Shown piece after piece: positions 23,212 to 32,714 of a DNA stretch of 64,000 nucleotides. Positions within the stretch are counted from its first letter, which is position 1. Every line of letters starts with the position of its first letter. Position numbers and translations under genes: made by a program. This stretch comes from Mycoplana dimorpha (GTDB lineage Bacteria > Pseudomonadota > Alphaproteobacteria > Rhizobiales > Rhizobiaceae): NCBI RefSeq assembly GCF_003046475.1, contig NZ_PZZZ01000010.1, positions 82,109 through 146,108 of the forward strand. Direction: 5' to 3'. The notes beneath the pieces were generated by a model. That model was not told the origin of the DNA, did not search any database, and saw only the letters and a program-made list of their open reading frames with translations.

Positions 23212-23940
23212 TCAGGGTGTCAGCGGCACGGCGAGCCAACGCCCGTCAGGCCCTTCGAAACCGAGGCGCAGCACCATCACGAGCGCCATGTGAAGGGGCC
23301 GTGGCGCTCCTTGATAGGTCACGACTCCGGCGATGCGGTAGCCGGTCGGGCAACCGCGGCTCTCTGGTATTCTCTGGTCCGCGTAAGCTGTTTCGTTTGC
23401 CGGCTTGCCGGCTTTTTCGCTGAACTCCAGCCGGAAACCGACGCCTTTCTCGAGGAATGACTTGCAGGACTCCGGCACCGGGGCCGGGATCTCGGCCAGT
23501 CGCAGGGCGTAGGGCTGCCCGACCGGCGGATCGGCGGGAAAGGCGTCGTAGCGGAGCAGGTGAGGCTCCGGACCGATTTCGCTGACGGGATTGAACGCAA
23601 CGAGGTAGCCCGGGTGATCGTTCAGGCTGTAGCGAGCAACGAGCGGGTTTGCCTTGGCCGCGCTTTCGGCCCGCACGCGACGCAAGCTGGAGTCGTTTTC
23701 CTGCGCCTGAACGCGAATGGGCGTGCCGGGAAGGAAGGTATCCTTCACCGTGTCGACGAAATAGATGTTCGAGTAGGCCGAGCCGGATCCATCCTGGATG
23801 CCGAACTCCTCATAGGCGAAGACGGCGCCGTCGGACGAAAAACCGATCGGCCGGAACTGGGCAAAGTCGCCGGCAGCAGCGGGACCCGGCACCAGCAGGG
23901 CCCCGGCCAGCATGACGGCGATCGTCCCGGTTCGACTCAA
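23212..23940 (-). CDS. Exported DUF2259-family protein
   Basis: A 242-residue protein with a signal peptide ([24 protein letters not shown]) and a beta-rich body with the [26 protein letters not shown] stretch typical of DUF2259. Two Cys (near PESCKSF and SRGCPTG) may pair in the periplasm. The start is TTG, overlapping the rpe stop as TTGA, so the two genes are coupled. Function unknown. Confidence 0.8.
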   Translation of the reverse strand: MSRTGTIAVMLAGALLVPGPAAAGDFAQFRPIGFSSDGAVFAYEEFGIQDGSGSAYSNIYFVDTVKDTFLPGTPIRVQAQENDSSLRRVRAESAAKANPLVARYSLNDHPGYLVAFNPVSEIGPEPHLLRYDAFPADPPVGQPYALRLAEIPAPVPESCKSFLEKGVGFRLEFSEKAGKPANETAYADQRIPESRGCPTGYRIAGVVTYQGAPRPLHMALVMVLRLGFEGPDGRWLAVPLTP

Positions 23941-24614
23941 CCGCGCGCCCCTTCCGCGTTCGCGCGCAGAGTGTCGACGGTTTTGCGATAGGCGTCAACG
24001 TGGCCGCCACGGAAGATCGCCGAGCCGGCAACGAAGACGTTTGCGCCCGCTGCCGCCGGAGCGGCGATCGTGTCGGCCGTGATGCCGCCGTCGACCTGCA
24101 GTTCGATCGGACGATTGCCGATCAGCTTGCGGACGCGGGCGATCTTGTCGTCCATCGCCGCGATGTATGCCTGGCCGCCGAAGCCTGGATTGACGCTCAT
24201 GACCAGGATCAGATCGAGCTTGTCGAGGAGGTATTCCACCACGGTTTCGGGCGTTGCCGGATTGATCGACACGCCCGCCTTCTTGCCCAGCGCCTTGATC
24301 GCCTGGATGGAACGGTCGAGGTGCGGGCCCGCCTCGGCGTGGACCGTGATGCCGTCGCAGCCCGCCTTGGCGAACGCCTCCAAGTACGGATCGGCCGGGG
24401 CGATCATCAGGTGGCAGTCGAAGAAGGCGTCGGTGTGCGGCCGCAGCGCCTTGATGACGTCCGGACCGAACGAGATGTTCGGCACGAAATGGCCATCCAT
24501 GATGTCGAGGTGGATCCAGTCGGCGCCGGCGGCAACGACGTCGCGCACCTCCTGGCCAAGCTTGGCATAGTCGGCGGCAAGGATGGACGGGGCGATCCGG
24601 ACGGGGCGGGGCAT
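23937..24614 (-). CDS. rpe: Ribulose-phosphate 3-epimerase
   Basis: Interconverts ribulose-5-phosphate and xylulose-5-phosphate. The 225-residue TIM barrel has the expected motifs: [28 protein letters not shown] with metal-binding His and Asp, [12 protein letters not shown] and VDGGI. ATG 24614 has GGAGAA upstream and gives the family N-terminus. It leads a small minus-strand operon with two envelope genes. Confidence 0.97.
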   Translation of the reverse strand: MPRPVRIAPSILAADYAKLGQEVRDVVAAGADWIHLDIMDGHFVPNISFGPDVIKALRPHTDAFFDCHLMIAPADPYLEAFAKAGCDGITVHAEAGPHLDRSIQAIKALGKKAGVSINPATPETVVEYLLDKLDLILVMSVNPGFGGQAYIAAMDDKIARVRKLIGNRPIELQVDGGITADTIAAPAAAGANVFVAGSAIFRGGHVDAYRKTVDTLRANAEGARG

Positions 24615-24732
24615 GGCGTTCTCCGAGGGAAGGTGTCTTTGCCTGCCCATACCACCGGCGGCACAGCGCCACAACGGCGGATCGTCGCGGCGAAGCTCCA
24701 TTCATGGATGTCGACGGTTCGGTCGCGGCGGA

Positions 24733-25734
24733 TCAGTTCTCCCGCCAGGTCGGCAAGGGGTCGCCGGCCTTCGGTTCGGCATCATGGACGCCGCGGGCGA
24801 TCGCGCGGGCCATGGTCGCGGCGGCGGCGGCGCAGAGCGGGACGAATTCCTCGAGCATCACGGCCCTGCCGGTTGCGCCTGTCGCAACGGCAAACACGAG
24901 GTCTCCGTCGAGCGGGGTATGGGCCGGCCACAACGCGCGGGCGAAACCGTCATGGGCGGAGACGGCAAGCCGCTTGGCTTCGGCCTTGGTCAGGATGGCG
25001 TCCGTCGCGATCACGGCGATCGTGGTGTTTGTCGGTCCATCGGCGGGTGCACCGAGCTTGGTGCGGATATGTCGCGCATCGGCCGGAATGGCCGGCGGCA
25101 GGCCGAGGCCGCCGAATTCATCTTGTTCCTCCAGCGGAGCGGCCCAGAAGTGCCGGGTGGAACCGATCGTGGCGGAGCCGAGCGCGTTGACGGCGACCAG
25201 CGCGCCGACGGTGATCCCGTTGTCAAGAACGGTGGAAGCCGAGCCGAGCCCGCCCTTGAAGGTCGCGGTGGTCGCTCCGGTGCCGGCACCGGCCGTTCCG
25301 GTGGCGAAGTCGTGGCCGGCCGCCTGCGTGGCGGCGTAGCCGAGTTCGCGATAGGGCGGATAGCGGCCCCAGTCCTTGTCGCCGCCATTGGCGAGGTCGA
25401 AGAGGATAGCCGCCGGGACGATCGGGATCCGGAAGGGACCGACGGCAAATCCGCGGCCCTGTTCGCGCAGCGCCGCCTGGACGCCGGATGCCGCATCTAG
25501 ACCGAAGGCGGAGCCTCCGGAGAGGCACAGTGCGTCGATTGTCTGGACGATGTTGTGCGCCTCCAGCAGGTCGGTCTCCCGCGTGCCCGGCGCCCCTCCG
25601 AGCACCTGGACGGCGGCGACCGCCGGCTTTTCGCAGACAACGACGGTGACGCCGGACTTCAGCCGCTCGTCGGCGGCGTTGCCGACGGCGATCCCGGCAA
25701 CGTCGGTGATCAGGTTGCGCGAGCCGGGCTTCAT
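24733..25734 (-). CDS. P1 (DmpA-type) aminopeptidase
   Basis: An Ntn-hydrolase-fold peptidase that matures by cutting itself. The 333-residue product has LSGGSAFG (71-78) and the KGGLGSAS segment, where Ser165 after Gly164 is the likely self-cleavage site and nucleophile, as in DmpA. ATG 25734 overlaps the upstream binding-protein stop by one base (TGATG). The coupling to a periplasmic binding protein suggests use of an imported or periplasmic peptide or amide, but this gene shows no signal peptide. Confidence 0.88.
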   Translation of the reverse strand: MKPGSRNLITDVAGIAVGNAADERLKSGVTVVVCEKPAVAAVQVLGGAPGTRETDLLEAHNIVQTIDALCLSGGSAFGLDAASGVQAALREQGRGFAVGPFRIPIVPAAILFDLANGGDKDWGRYPPYRELGYAATQAAGHDFATGTAGAGTGATTATFKGGLGSASTVLDNGITVGALVAVNALGSATIGSTRHFWAAPLEEQDEFGGLGLPPAIPADARHIRTKLGAPADGPTNTTIAVIATDAILTKAEAKRLAVSAHDGFARALWPAHTPLDGDLVFAVATGATGRAVMLEEFVPLCAAAAATMARAIARGVHDAEPKAGDPLPTWREN

Positions 25735-26813
25735 CAGTCGCTCCCGAAGGTGGATGGAACGAACCGATCGCCCTTCCACTGCATCAGCACATAGGGATTT
25801 TCGCGCAGTTCGTGGGCGGCCGAGAAGCCGATCGGACCGAGCACGGTGTCGAACGTGTCACGGACGATCACGTCGGCGAGCGGCAGCCGCGCCGATTCTG
25901 CCTCTGCCGTCGCCTTGCCGAGCAGCGTCACGGCGGCGTGCGCCGGCAAGACGTAACCTTCGGTGGCAATGCCGTCCTTCTTTAATTCCGCGGCGAGCGC
26001 CACGCTTGCGGCAGTGATGCCATCGGTGGGCAGGACGATCGCCTGCGTGCCGTCGGGCAGCGCCACCGTGGTATCTGCCGCCATCAGCGCCTCCCCGCCG
26101 AGAAACGTCAGCGGCAGTCGCTCCGCCTGCGCGTCTCGGACGATCACCGCGACGTCGCTCCGCTCGCCGCCGACGAAGACACGGGTGGCGCCGACCTTTG
26201 CGAGCCGGCGCACAAGCGCGATCTGCTGCTCCTGGGCGGGCCGGTAGGTGTCGACGAAGACCGGCTTCATGCCTTTCTCCTCCAGCTTCAGCCGGACCGC
26301 TTCGACCAGTTCGCGCGCGTGGATCAGGCCGTCGTCGATCAGGGCGAAAGGCTCCGCCGCCCAATCGGCTGCGATCACCTCGACCGCCTTCTGCGCTTCC
26401 ATGCCGGGCGCCGGTGCGAGCCGGAAGAGCGGCCAGTTCCGCTTCAAGGCATCTTCCATCAACACGCCGGAGCGGGCGGACAGGGTAATGGCGGCAATCC
26501 CCGCCTCGCCGAGCGCCGGCAGGGCCGCTTCGAGGTCCTCGCTGCAGAGGAAGCCGATCGCGGCAGAGGCCTCCGCCGCAAGTATGCTGCGTGCGATCGC
26601 CTCGTCGCCGTGCTCGTCGCAGCTCTCGTCGATCTCGACGAGGGTGGCCCCGTTGTTCCCGGCAGCCGCCTTCGCGCCGGCGCGCACCTGGTCGCCGAGA
26701 ATGGCGAGCGATCCGGTCTGCGGCGCTACCACCGCGATCTTCGGGCCGGCCGCCGCTGCGTGGGCCGCAAGCGCAATGAGGGTGAGGAGGCAGATCGTCA
26801 GACGGCGAGGCAT
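25734..26813 (-). CDS. ABC-type periplasmic substrate-binding protein (LivJ-like fold)
   Basis: A 359-residue type I periplasmic binding protein with a signal peptide (MPRRLTICLLTLIALAAHAAA) and a body that begins KIAVVAPQTGSLAILGDQVRAGAKAA, as in branched-chain amino acid binding proteins. No permease or ATPase gene is beside it, so it is an orphan. ATG 26813 is preferred because CAGGG lies 7 bases upstream and the signal peptide follows directly; the frame is open 55 codons further up. Confidence 0.85.
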   Translation of the reverse strand: MPRRLTICLLTLIALAAHAAAAGPKIAVVAPQTGSLAILGDQVRAGAKAAAGNNGATLVEIDESCDEHGDEAIARSILAAEASAAIGFLCSEDLEAALPALGEAGIAAITLSARSGVLMEDALKRNWPLFRLAPAPGMEAQKAVEVIAADWAAEPFALIDDGLIHARELVEAVRLKLEEKGMKPVFVDTYRPAQEQQIALVRRLAKVGATRVFVGGERSDVAVIVRDAQAERLPLTFLGGEALMAADTTVALPDGTQAIVLPTDGITAASVALAAELKKDGIATEGYVLPAHAAVTLLGKATAEAESARLPLADVIVRDTFDTVLGPIGFSAAHELRENPYVLMQWKGDRFVPSTFGSD

Positions 26814-27009
26814 TCGGGAACCCTGCATTTTTCCGCGATCTTGCACGGCAGCGATGCCTGCGGTCAAAGCAAAAGATGCGTCATCTGCGGCCGCCGCTGC
26901 CGTAGCCCTTGGTAGTAGGTGGCGGAAAACCTTGGAAAATGCCGTTTTCAGACTTACATTTTTCTTCATATTTCCCATGTATCCCCCTTTCGAAGAAGGG
27001 AGATAGCCT

Positions 27010-27504
27010 TTGTTGGATCGCCTGATGCCGGAGCCGCCGCTCTATCGCGACGCCATGAGCCGCTACGCCGGGCACGTCCAGATCGTGACGACGGCCTACG
27101 AGGGGGAGCGGCGCGGGGTGACCATCACGGCGGCATGCTCGGTGTCGGACAGCCCGGCCATAGTGCTCGCCTGCCTGAACGTCTCCAATCCGCGCAACGA
27201 CATTTTCCGCAAGAGCGGCCATTTCGCGCTGAACGCACTCGCCGCCGACCAGGTCGAACTTGCCAACGTCTTTTCCGGCCGTGATCCGTCCATTCCCGGC
27301 GATCGCTTCTCCGAGGGCGACTGGACCGAGCTCGTGACGGGGGCGCCGATACTTGTCGGTGCGCTGGCGTCCTTCGACTGCCGCCTGATCGAGATGAAGG
27401 TGATGGCGACCCACATGATCCTCTTCGGCGAGGTGCTGGGGCTGGCCTACGGTCCGGAAAAACCGGCGCTCATCTATATGGACCGCGACTACCGGACGCT
27501 ATAA
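27010..27504 (+). CDS. Flavin reductase family protein
   Basis: A 164-residue split-barrel FMN reductase of the HpaC/RutF type, expected to supply reduced flavin to a monooxygenase. The conserved RYAGHVQIVTT, RGVTITAACSVSDSP and FALNALAADQ segments are visible. The start is TTG with AAGGGA about 9 bases upstream; TTG 27013 and ATG 27025 are alternatives. It precedes the MoxR gene by 24 bases. No partner monooxygenase is in the window. Confidence 0.85.
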   Translation: MLDRLMPEPPLYRDAMSRYAGHVQIVTTAYEGERRGVTITAACSVSDSPAIVLACLNVSNPRNDIFRKSGHFALNALAADQVELANVFSGRDPSIPGDRFSEGDWTELVTGAPILVGALASFDCRLIEMKVMATHMILFGEVLGLAYGPEKPALIYMDRDYRTL

Positions 27505-27528
27505 GTTCTCCTCCGAAGTGGAGGAAGC

Positions 27529-28458
27529 ATGGCAGCCTACCGGAAGGGGGCGATCCCCCAGTCGATCGACCAGACCCTCGAGATGCTCGCGGCCGGCAAC
27601 TACTTGGCCGGGCGGTCGCTGGCGACGGTGCTGTTTCTCTCCCTGAAGATGAAGCGCCCGCTGTTTCTCGAGGGCGAGGCCGGTGTCGGCAAGACCGAGA
27701 TCGCCAAGGTGCTCGCCCACGCGCTCGACCGGCCGTTGATCCGGCTCCAATGCTACGAGGGGCTCGACATTGCATCCGCCGTCTACGAATGGAACTATCC
27801 GGCGCAGATGCTGGAAATACGGCTGGCGGAGGCGGCCGGGACGACGGATCGCGACCGCATCGAATCCGACATCTTCTCCGACCGTTATCTTATCCGCCGC
27901 CCCGTTCTGCAGGCCCTGTCGTCACCGGACGGCCGCGCACCGGTCTTCCTGATCGATGAACTGGACCGCACCGACGAGGCCTTCGAGGCGTTCCTGCTCG
28001 AGGTGCTGTCCGATTTCCAGGTGACGGTGCCGGAGCTTGGGACGATACGGGCCGCCGAGCCGCCGATCGTCATCATCACGACCAACCGCACCCGCGAGGT
28101 GCACGACGCCCTGAAGCGCCGCTGTCTCTACCATTGGGTCGATTACCCGAAGGCCGAGCAGGAACTGGAGATCATCAGGCGCAAGGTACCCGGCTGCAAC
28201 GAAACACTATCGCAGCAGATCGTCGCCTATGTGCAACGGCTCAGGACCCTCGACCTGTTCAAGAATCCGGGCGTCGCAGAAACGATCGACTGGGCGACCG
28301 CGCTGACCGAACTGGATCGCACGGGGCTCGATCCGGAAACGGTATCCGACACTTTGGGAACGCTCCTGAAATACCAGGACGACATCGCCCGCATCGAGGG
28401 CGGCGAAGGACGCAAGCTTCTGGACGAGGTCAAGTCCGAGCTGCGCACGGCGGTCTGA
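27529..28458 (+). CDS. MoxR-type AAA+ ATPase (CoxD-like)
   Basis: A 309-residue AAA+ chaperone with Walker A GEAGVGKT at 49-56, Walker B LIDE (D143, E144) and a sensor 1 segment IVIITTNRTRE. In the carbon monoxide dehydrogenase system the homologous CoxD helps build the active-site metal cluster. GGAGGAAGC leads to the ATG. Followed after one base by the VWA gene, its usual partner. Confidence 0.9.
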   Translation: MAAYRKGAIPQSIDQTLEMLAAGNYLAGRSLATVLFLSLKMKRPLFLEGEAGVGKTEIAKVLAHALDRPLIRLQCYEGLDIASAVYEWNYPAQMLEIRLAEAAGTTDRDRIESDIFSDRYLIRRPVLQALSSPDGRAPVFLIDELDRTDEAFEAFLLEVLSDFQVTVPELGTIRAAEPPIVIITTNRTREVHDALKRRCLYHWVDYPKAEQELEIIRRKVPGCNETLSQQIVAYVQRLRTLDLFKNPGVAETIDWATALTELDRTGLDPETVSDTLGTLLKYQDDIARIEGGEGRKLLDEVKSELRTAV

Positions 28459-28459
28459 C

Positions 28460-29710
28460 ATGGCGACGGCGGCATCGGACGAGCCGCTTGGGCCTTCCGT
28501 GTCGCCGGGCGACGGCCGCTTCGCCGACAACATCGTCCATTTCGCCCGCGCGCTGCGCAAGGCAGGCCTGCGCATCGGGCCCGCCGCGGTGGCGGATGCG
28601 ATCGAGGCGGTGCAGGCGGTGGGGATCGGCGACCGTGACGAGTTCTACACCGCCCTTCACTGCACGCTCGTCACCCGGCACGAGGATCAGCCCATCTTCG
28701 ACGAGGCGTTTAGGCTGTTCTGGCGCTCACGCGATCTCGTGCAGAAGATGATCGCCATGATGTCGCCGGTCGTGCGCCGCGACGCGGAGAAGGACAGAAA
28801 GAGGGCCGGTGAAACACGTGTCTCGGATGCCTTGTTCGCCAGCCGGCGGGACACCGCGCCACCGCGGGACGAGCCGGAGATCGAGATCGACGCCCGATTC
28901 ACTGCCTCCGTCAGCGAGGTGTTGCGCAAGACCGACTTCGCCCAGATGACGGCGATCGAGCTGCGCGCGGCGAAGCGCGCGATCGCAGGTCTGGTTCTGC
29001 CGATGGACGAAGTCAGGACGCGCCGCTTCCGTCGTAGCACCGGCAAGGCGATGATCGACGCGCGGGCGACGATGCGCCAGGCAATGCGCACAGGCGGCGC
29101 GCTCATCCTGCCGCGCCACCGCGAGCCGAAGCTGGTGCACCCGCCGCTCGTTGTGCTGGCCGATATTTCCGGGTCGATGAGCCAGTACACCCGCATCTTT
29201 CTCCACTTCCTGCACGCGCTGACCGAGCGGCGCCGGCGCGTCCACACGTTCCTGTTCGGGACGCGGCTGACCAATGTGACGCGCCAGATGCGTCACCGCG
29301 ACCCCGACGAGGCGATCGAGGATTGTTCGCGCGCGGTCGAGGACTGGTCGGGCGGCACCCGCATCGGCGAGACGCTGAAGGAGTTCAACCGGCTCTGGTC
29401 GCGGCGGGTACTGGGGCAGGGCGCGATCGTCCTGCTCATCACCGACGGTCTGGAGCGCGAGGGGATCGACACGTTGCAGGTGGAGATCGACCGCCTGCAT
29501 CGGTCCTGCCGCCGTCTTGTCTGGCTCAATCCGCTCTTGCGCTTCGACGGCTTCGAGGCGCGGGCACGCGGCGTGCGGGCGATGCTGGGCCACGTTGACG
29601 AATTGCGGGCCGTGCACAATCTTGAAGCTATATCGGATCTCGTCGCGGCGTTGTCCGGCAAGAGCGCCGCCGGAGCCGATCCGCGGCGGTTTCTCGCCGC
29701 GTCGGGATGA
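28460..29710 (+). CDS. VWA-domain protein, CoxE-like
   Basis: A 416-residue partner of the MoxR ATPase. A helical N-terminal part (about 20-215) precedes a VWA domain with a complete metal-ion site: DISGS at 235-239, Thr300 and Asp329 (LITDG). The family is CoxE, involved in maturation of molybdenum hydroxylases. It is separated by one base from the ATPase gene, and its TGA overlaps an ATG at 29707, although the next gene likely starts at 29722. Confidence 0.9.
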   Translation: MATAASDEPLGPSVSPGDGRFADNIVHFARALRKAGLRIGPAAVADAIEAVQAVGIGDRDEFYTALHCTLVTRHEDQPIFDEAFRLFWRSRDLVQKMIAMMSPVVRRDAEKDRKRAGETRVSDALFASRRDTAPPRDEPEIEIDARFTASVSEVLRKTDFAQMTAIELRAAKRAIAGLVLPMDEVRTRRFRRSTGKAMIDARATMRQAMRTGGALILPRHREPKLVHPPLVVLADISGSMSQYTRIFLHFLHALTERRRRVHTFLFGTRLTNVTRQMRHRDPDEAIEDCSRAVEDWSGGTRIGETLKEFNRLWSRRVLGQGAIVLLITDGLEREGIDTLQVEIDRLHRSCRRLVWLNPLLRFDGFEARARGVRAMLGHVDELRAVHNLEAISDLVAALSGKSAAGADPRRFLAASG

Positions 29711-29721
29711 AGGAGGTCGCG

Positions 29722-30051
29722 ATGGAAAGCCCGGTGGATATGCTCGATCCGCTGACGGTGGCGGAACGTTGGATGGACGATGGACGGGATGTGGCGATCG
29801 CCACGGTTGTCGAGACCTGGGGCTCGGCGCCACGTCCGACCGGCAGCCATCTGGTGATCGACAAGGACGGCAATTTCCACGGCTCGGTGTCGGGCGGCTG
29901 CGTCGAAGGGGCGGTCATCACCGAGGCGCTGGATGTTATCGAAAGCGGCGAGCCGAAGATGCTCGAATTCGGCGTCGCCGACGAAACGGCCTGGCGGGTC
30001 GGCCTGTCCTGTGGCGGGCGGATCCGCGTCTATGTGGAGCGGCTTGGCTGA
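29722..30051 (+). CDS. XdhC/CoxI N-terminal-domain protein
   Basis: A 109-residue protein made only of the XdhC/CoxI N-terminal domain, with ETWGSAPRPTGSHLVID and the cysteine motif GSVSGGCVEGAV. XdhC proteins bind molybdenum cofactor and insert the terminal sulfido ligand with a cysteine desulfurase. ATG 29722 is chosen because AAGGAGG lies 5 bases upstream. Its TGA overlaps the next ATG (TGATG), where the Rossmann part is encoded, so the usual two-domain protein appears here as two coupled genes. Confidence 0.85.
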   Translation: MESPVDMLDPLTVAERWMDDGRDVAIATVVETWGSAPRPTGSHLVIDKDGNFHGSVSGGCVEGAVITEALDVIESGEPKMLEFGVADETAWRVGLSCGGRIRVYVERLG

Positions 30052-30752
30052 TGGACCCTCATAATCTGCGCAAGCTGAACGCCGACCGGCACGCCCGCCG
30101 CGCCGTGGTGCACCTGACGGACCTGGCGGACGGGCGCGACCGGGTCGTGCGCGAGGGGGACGCAGTTGCCGGCGCGCTCGGCGAGGCGATCGCCGCCGCG
30201 TTCCGGTCCGGCAGGTCCGGCGTGGCCGAGGTCGACGGCCGCAGCTTCTTCCTCAATGTCCATCTGCCGCCGGCGCGTATCGTCGTCATCGGGGCGGTAC
30301 ACATCAGCCAGGCGCTCGCAGCGCTTGCCAGGGTGGCGGGCTTCGACCTGACGATCGTCGATCCGCGCACCGCTTTTGCCACCGATGAGCGCTTTGCCGG
30401 CGTCGATCTCGTTGCCGATTGGCCGGAGGACGTCCTGAAGCAGCGCCCCCTCGACGCCTATTGCGCGCTCGTTGCGGTCACGCACGATCCGAAGATCGAC
30501 GATTTTCCGATCCGTGCCGCGCTGGAGGCCGGCTGCTTCTACGTCGGCGCCCTCGGCAGCCGGAAGACGCATGCAAGGCGGCTGGAGCGGCTCGAGGCGC
30601 AGGGGGTCGGCGCGGACGCGCTCGCCCGCATTTCGGCGCCTATCGGCCTCGACATCGGCGCGGCGAGCCCGGCGGAGATCGCTGTCGCCATCCTGGCCGA
30701 GATCATCCAGGCTTTCCGTCGACGGGACCTGCGCATGGAGGCGGCAGCATGA
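30051..30752 (+). CDS. XdhC Rossmann-domain protein
   Basis: A 233-residue protein holding the XdhC C-terminal Rossmann domain, with VVIGAVHISQALAALARVAGFDLTIVDPR near residues 82-110 and FYVGALGSRKTHARR further on. It is expected to act with the 109-residue partner upstream in sulfuration or stabilisation of molybdenum cofactor. Start and stop overlap both neighbours by 1 and 4 bases. Confidence 0.87.
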   Translation: MDPHNLRKLNADRHARRAVVHLTDLADGRDRVVREGDAVAGALGEAIAAAFRSGRSGVAEVDGRSFFLNVHLPPARIVVIGAVHISQALAALARVAGFDLTIVDPRTAFATDERFAGVDLVADWPEDVLKQRPLDAYCALVAVTHDPKIDDFPIRAALEAGCFYVGALGSRKTHARRLERLEAQGVGADALARISAPIGLDIGAASPAEIAVAILAEIIQAFRRRDLRMEAAA

Positions 30753-32380
30753 TCTTCGGCGAACTGGCATCGCACGATGCGGCAGGCGCGATCCTCGCAC
30801 ACGGCGTCCGCGGCGAGGGCGTGTCCTTTTCAAAGGGACGGCGGCTTTCCGAGGACGACTGCCGCCAGCTCGTGGCTTCCGGCATCGAGAGCGTCATCGC
30901 CGCGCGGATGGAGCCGGGGGACATCGACGAGAACGCCGCGGCGGCGCGCCTTGCCGAGGCAATCGGGCCGGATCACCTGACCTTCTCCACGCCGGCCACG
31001 GGTCGCGTCAACCTGCATGCTGCCGTCGCCGGCCTGTTCCGCGCCGACCGCGCCACGATCGACCGCTTCAATCGGATCGATCCGGCGATCACGCTCGCGA
31101 CCCTGCCGGACCATGCGAGCGTGCAGCCGGGCGACATGGTGGCGACGATCAAGATCATCCCGCTGGCGGTGCCGGGGGAGGCAGTTGAGCGGGCGGCAGC
31201 CGTTCTCGCCGGCGCCGACGCCCTGTTGGTGAAACCTTTCCGCGCCCGTCGCGTGGCGCTGGTCGCCACCGTCCTGCCGTCGCTGAAGCCGTCGGTCATG
31301 GACAAGACCCGTCTTCTCCTGGAGCACCGGCTGGCGCCGTCGGGAAGCACGCTCATTGGCGAAACGCGGGTGGCACACAAGACGGAATCGCTCGCTGCGG
31401 TGCTGGCGCCGGCGGCTCGTGAAAACGAACTAGTCGTCGTCTTTGGTGCCTCCGCCGTCTCCGACGCGGGGGACGTGATCCCCGCCGCGATCCGCAAGGC
31501 CGGCGGGCACGTCGAACAGGTCGGAATGCCCGTCGACCCCGGGAATCTCTTGGTGCTCGGCCGCATCGGAGAAACGCCGGTTATCGGTGCGCCAGGCTGC
31601 GCCCGCAGCCCAAAGGAAAACGGCTTTGACTGGGTGCTCGCCCGCATACTCGCCGGCGAGGCGCCGGGAGCCTACGATGTGACCGGCATGGGGGTCGGCG
31701 GCCTGCTTATGGAGATACCGACGCGGCCGCAGCCGCGCGAGATGAAGGGCGAGCACAAGGCCGCCGCCGATTCGGCCGGTGCCGTCGTCGCGATCGTATT
31801 GGCTGCCGGACAGGCAAGGCGGATGGGCGCGGATGGACGGCACAAGCTGCTGGCCGAGTTCGACGGCGTTCCGCTGGTGCGCAAGTCGGTGATGGCGGCG
31901 CTGGCGGCGGCGCCGGCCAAGGTAGTCGTGGTGACCGGCCACCGCGCGTCGGAAATCGAGGCGGCGGTCGCCGGCCTTCCGGTGGCGATCGTCCGCAACC
32001 CGCTTTACCGGGAAGGCATGTCGACCTCGCTCATCGCAGGGCTCGATGCCGCCGGCGCGGACTGCAGCGGCGTGCTGGTCCATCTCGCGGACATGCCCCG
32101 CGTCGAGCCGGAGGACCTGCGCCGGCTGATGGCTGCCTTTACGGCCGCAGGCGGCAACGCCGTGGTGCGTGCGGTCTCGAACGGCAAGCGCGGCAACCCG
32201 GTGATCCTGCCGCGCTCGACCTTCGCGGCGGTCGGGAGGCTCGAGGGCGACGTGGGTGCACGCCAGATCATCGAGACGGCGGGCCTCGACATCATCGACG
32301 TCGAGATCGGCCCGGCGGCGCACCTTGACGTCGACACGCCCGAAGCCGTCGCGAACGCTGGCGGGATGCTGAAGGAATAG
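30749..32380 (+). CDS. Molybdopterin-binding / nucleotidyltransferase fusion (MocA-like)
   Basis: A 543-residue two-domain protein. Residues 1-335 form a molybdopterin-binding MoeA/MogA-like part with VVFGASAVSDAGDVIPAAI near 230-248. Residues 345-543 are a MobA/MocA-type NTP transferase with LAAGQARRMG at 351-360 and a following HKLL. Such proteins load CMP (or GMP) onto molybdenum cofactor for xanthine dehydrogenase-family enzymes. ATG overlaps the previous stop as ATGA. It closes the maturation cluster. Confidence 0.85.
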   Translation: MIFGELASHDAAGAILAHGVRGEGVSFSKGRRLSEDDCRQLVASGIESVIAARMEPGDIDENAAAARLAEAIGPDHLTFSTPATGRVNLHAAVAGLFRADRATIDRFNRIDPAITLATLPDHASVQPGDMVATIKIIPLAVPGEAVERAAAVLAGADALLVKPFRARRVALVATVLPSLKPSVMDKTRLLLEHRLAPSGSTLIGETRVAHKTESLAAVLAPAARENELVVVFGASAVSDAGDVIPAAIRKAGGHVEQVGMPVDPGNLLVLGRIGETPVIGAPGCARSPKENGFDWVLARILAGEAPGAYDVTGMGVGGLLMEIPTRPQPREMKGEHKAAADSAGAVVAIVLAAGQARRMGADGRHKLLAEFDGVPLVRKSVMAALAAAPAKVVVVTGHRASEIEAAVAGLPVAIVRNPLYREGMSTSLIAGLDAAGADCSGVLVHLADMPRVEPEDLRRLMAAFTAAGGNAVVRAVSNGKRGNPVILPRSTFAAVGRLEGDVGARQIIETAGLDIIDVEIGPAAHLDVDTPEAVANAGGMLKE

Positions 32381-32384
32381 CGTG

Positions 32385-32714
32385 ATGGACAATGCCGCGA
32401 TCGAGGAGATGTTCCAGGCGCTCGGGCCGGTGACCATCAAGCGCATGTTCGGCGGCAAGGGCATCTATGTCGGCGATCTGATCGTCGCGCTCGAGGTGGA
32501 CGGCGAAATCCTGCTCAAGGCCGACGAGGTGACGATACCGGAATTCGAGCTGTCCGGCTGCCGGCAGTGGACCTACGAGGGACGCAAGGGCACGCCATTG
32601 AAAATGCCGTACTGGAGCATTCCGGACGACGCCTTCGACGATCCGGACCTCATGGCGGACTGGGTCCGCCTGGCGCTGGAGGCGTCGCTCCGCGCCAGTT
32701 CGCTCAAGCGCTGA
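32385..32714 (+). CDS. TfoX N-terminal-domain protein
   Basis: A 109-residue protein with the TfoX N-terminal fold (IEEMFQALGPVTIKRMFGGKGIYVGDLIVALEVDG). It lacks the C-terminal half of the Haemophilus competence regulator, so a competence role is not implied. ATG 32385 has AAGGA 8 bases upstream. It starts 4 bases after the molybdenum cluster and its end overlaps the convergent NUDIX gene by 11 bases. Confidence 0.85.
   Translation: MDNAAIEEMFQALGPVTIKRMFGGKGIYVGDLIVALEVDGEILLKADEVTIPEFELSGCRQWTYEGRKGTPLKMPYWSIPDDAFDDPDLMADWVRLALEASLRASSLKR

Noticed and set aside
32385..32714. Competence regulator tfoX
   Set aside because: Only the N-terminal domain is present and no competence genes are nearby, so the regulator name was not used.
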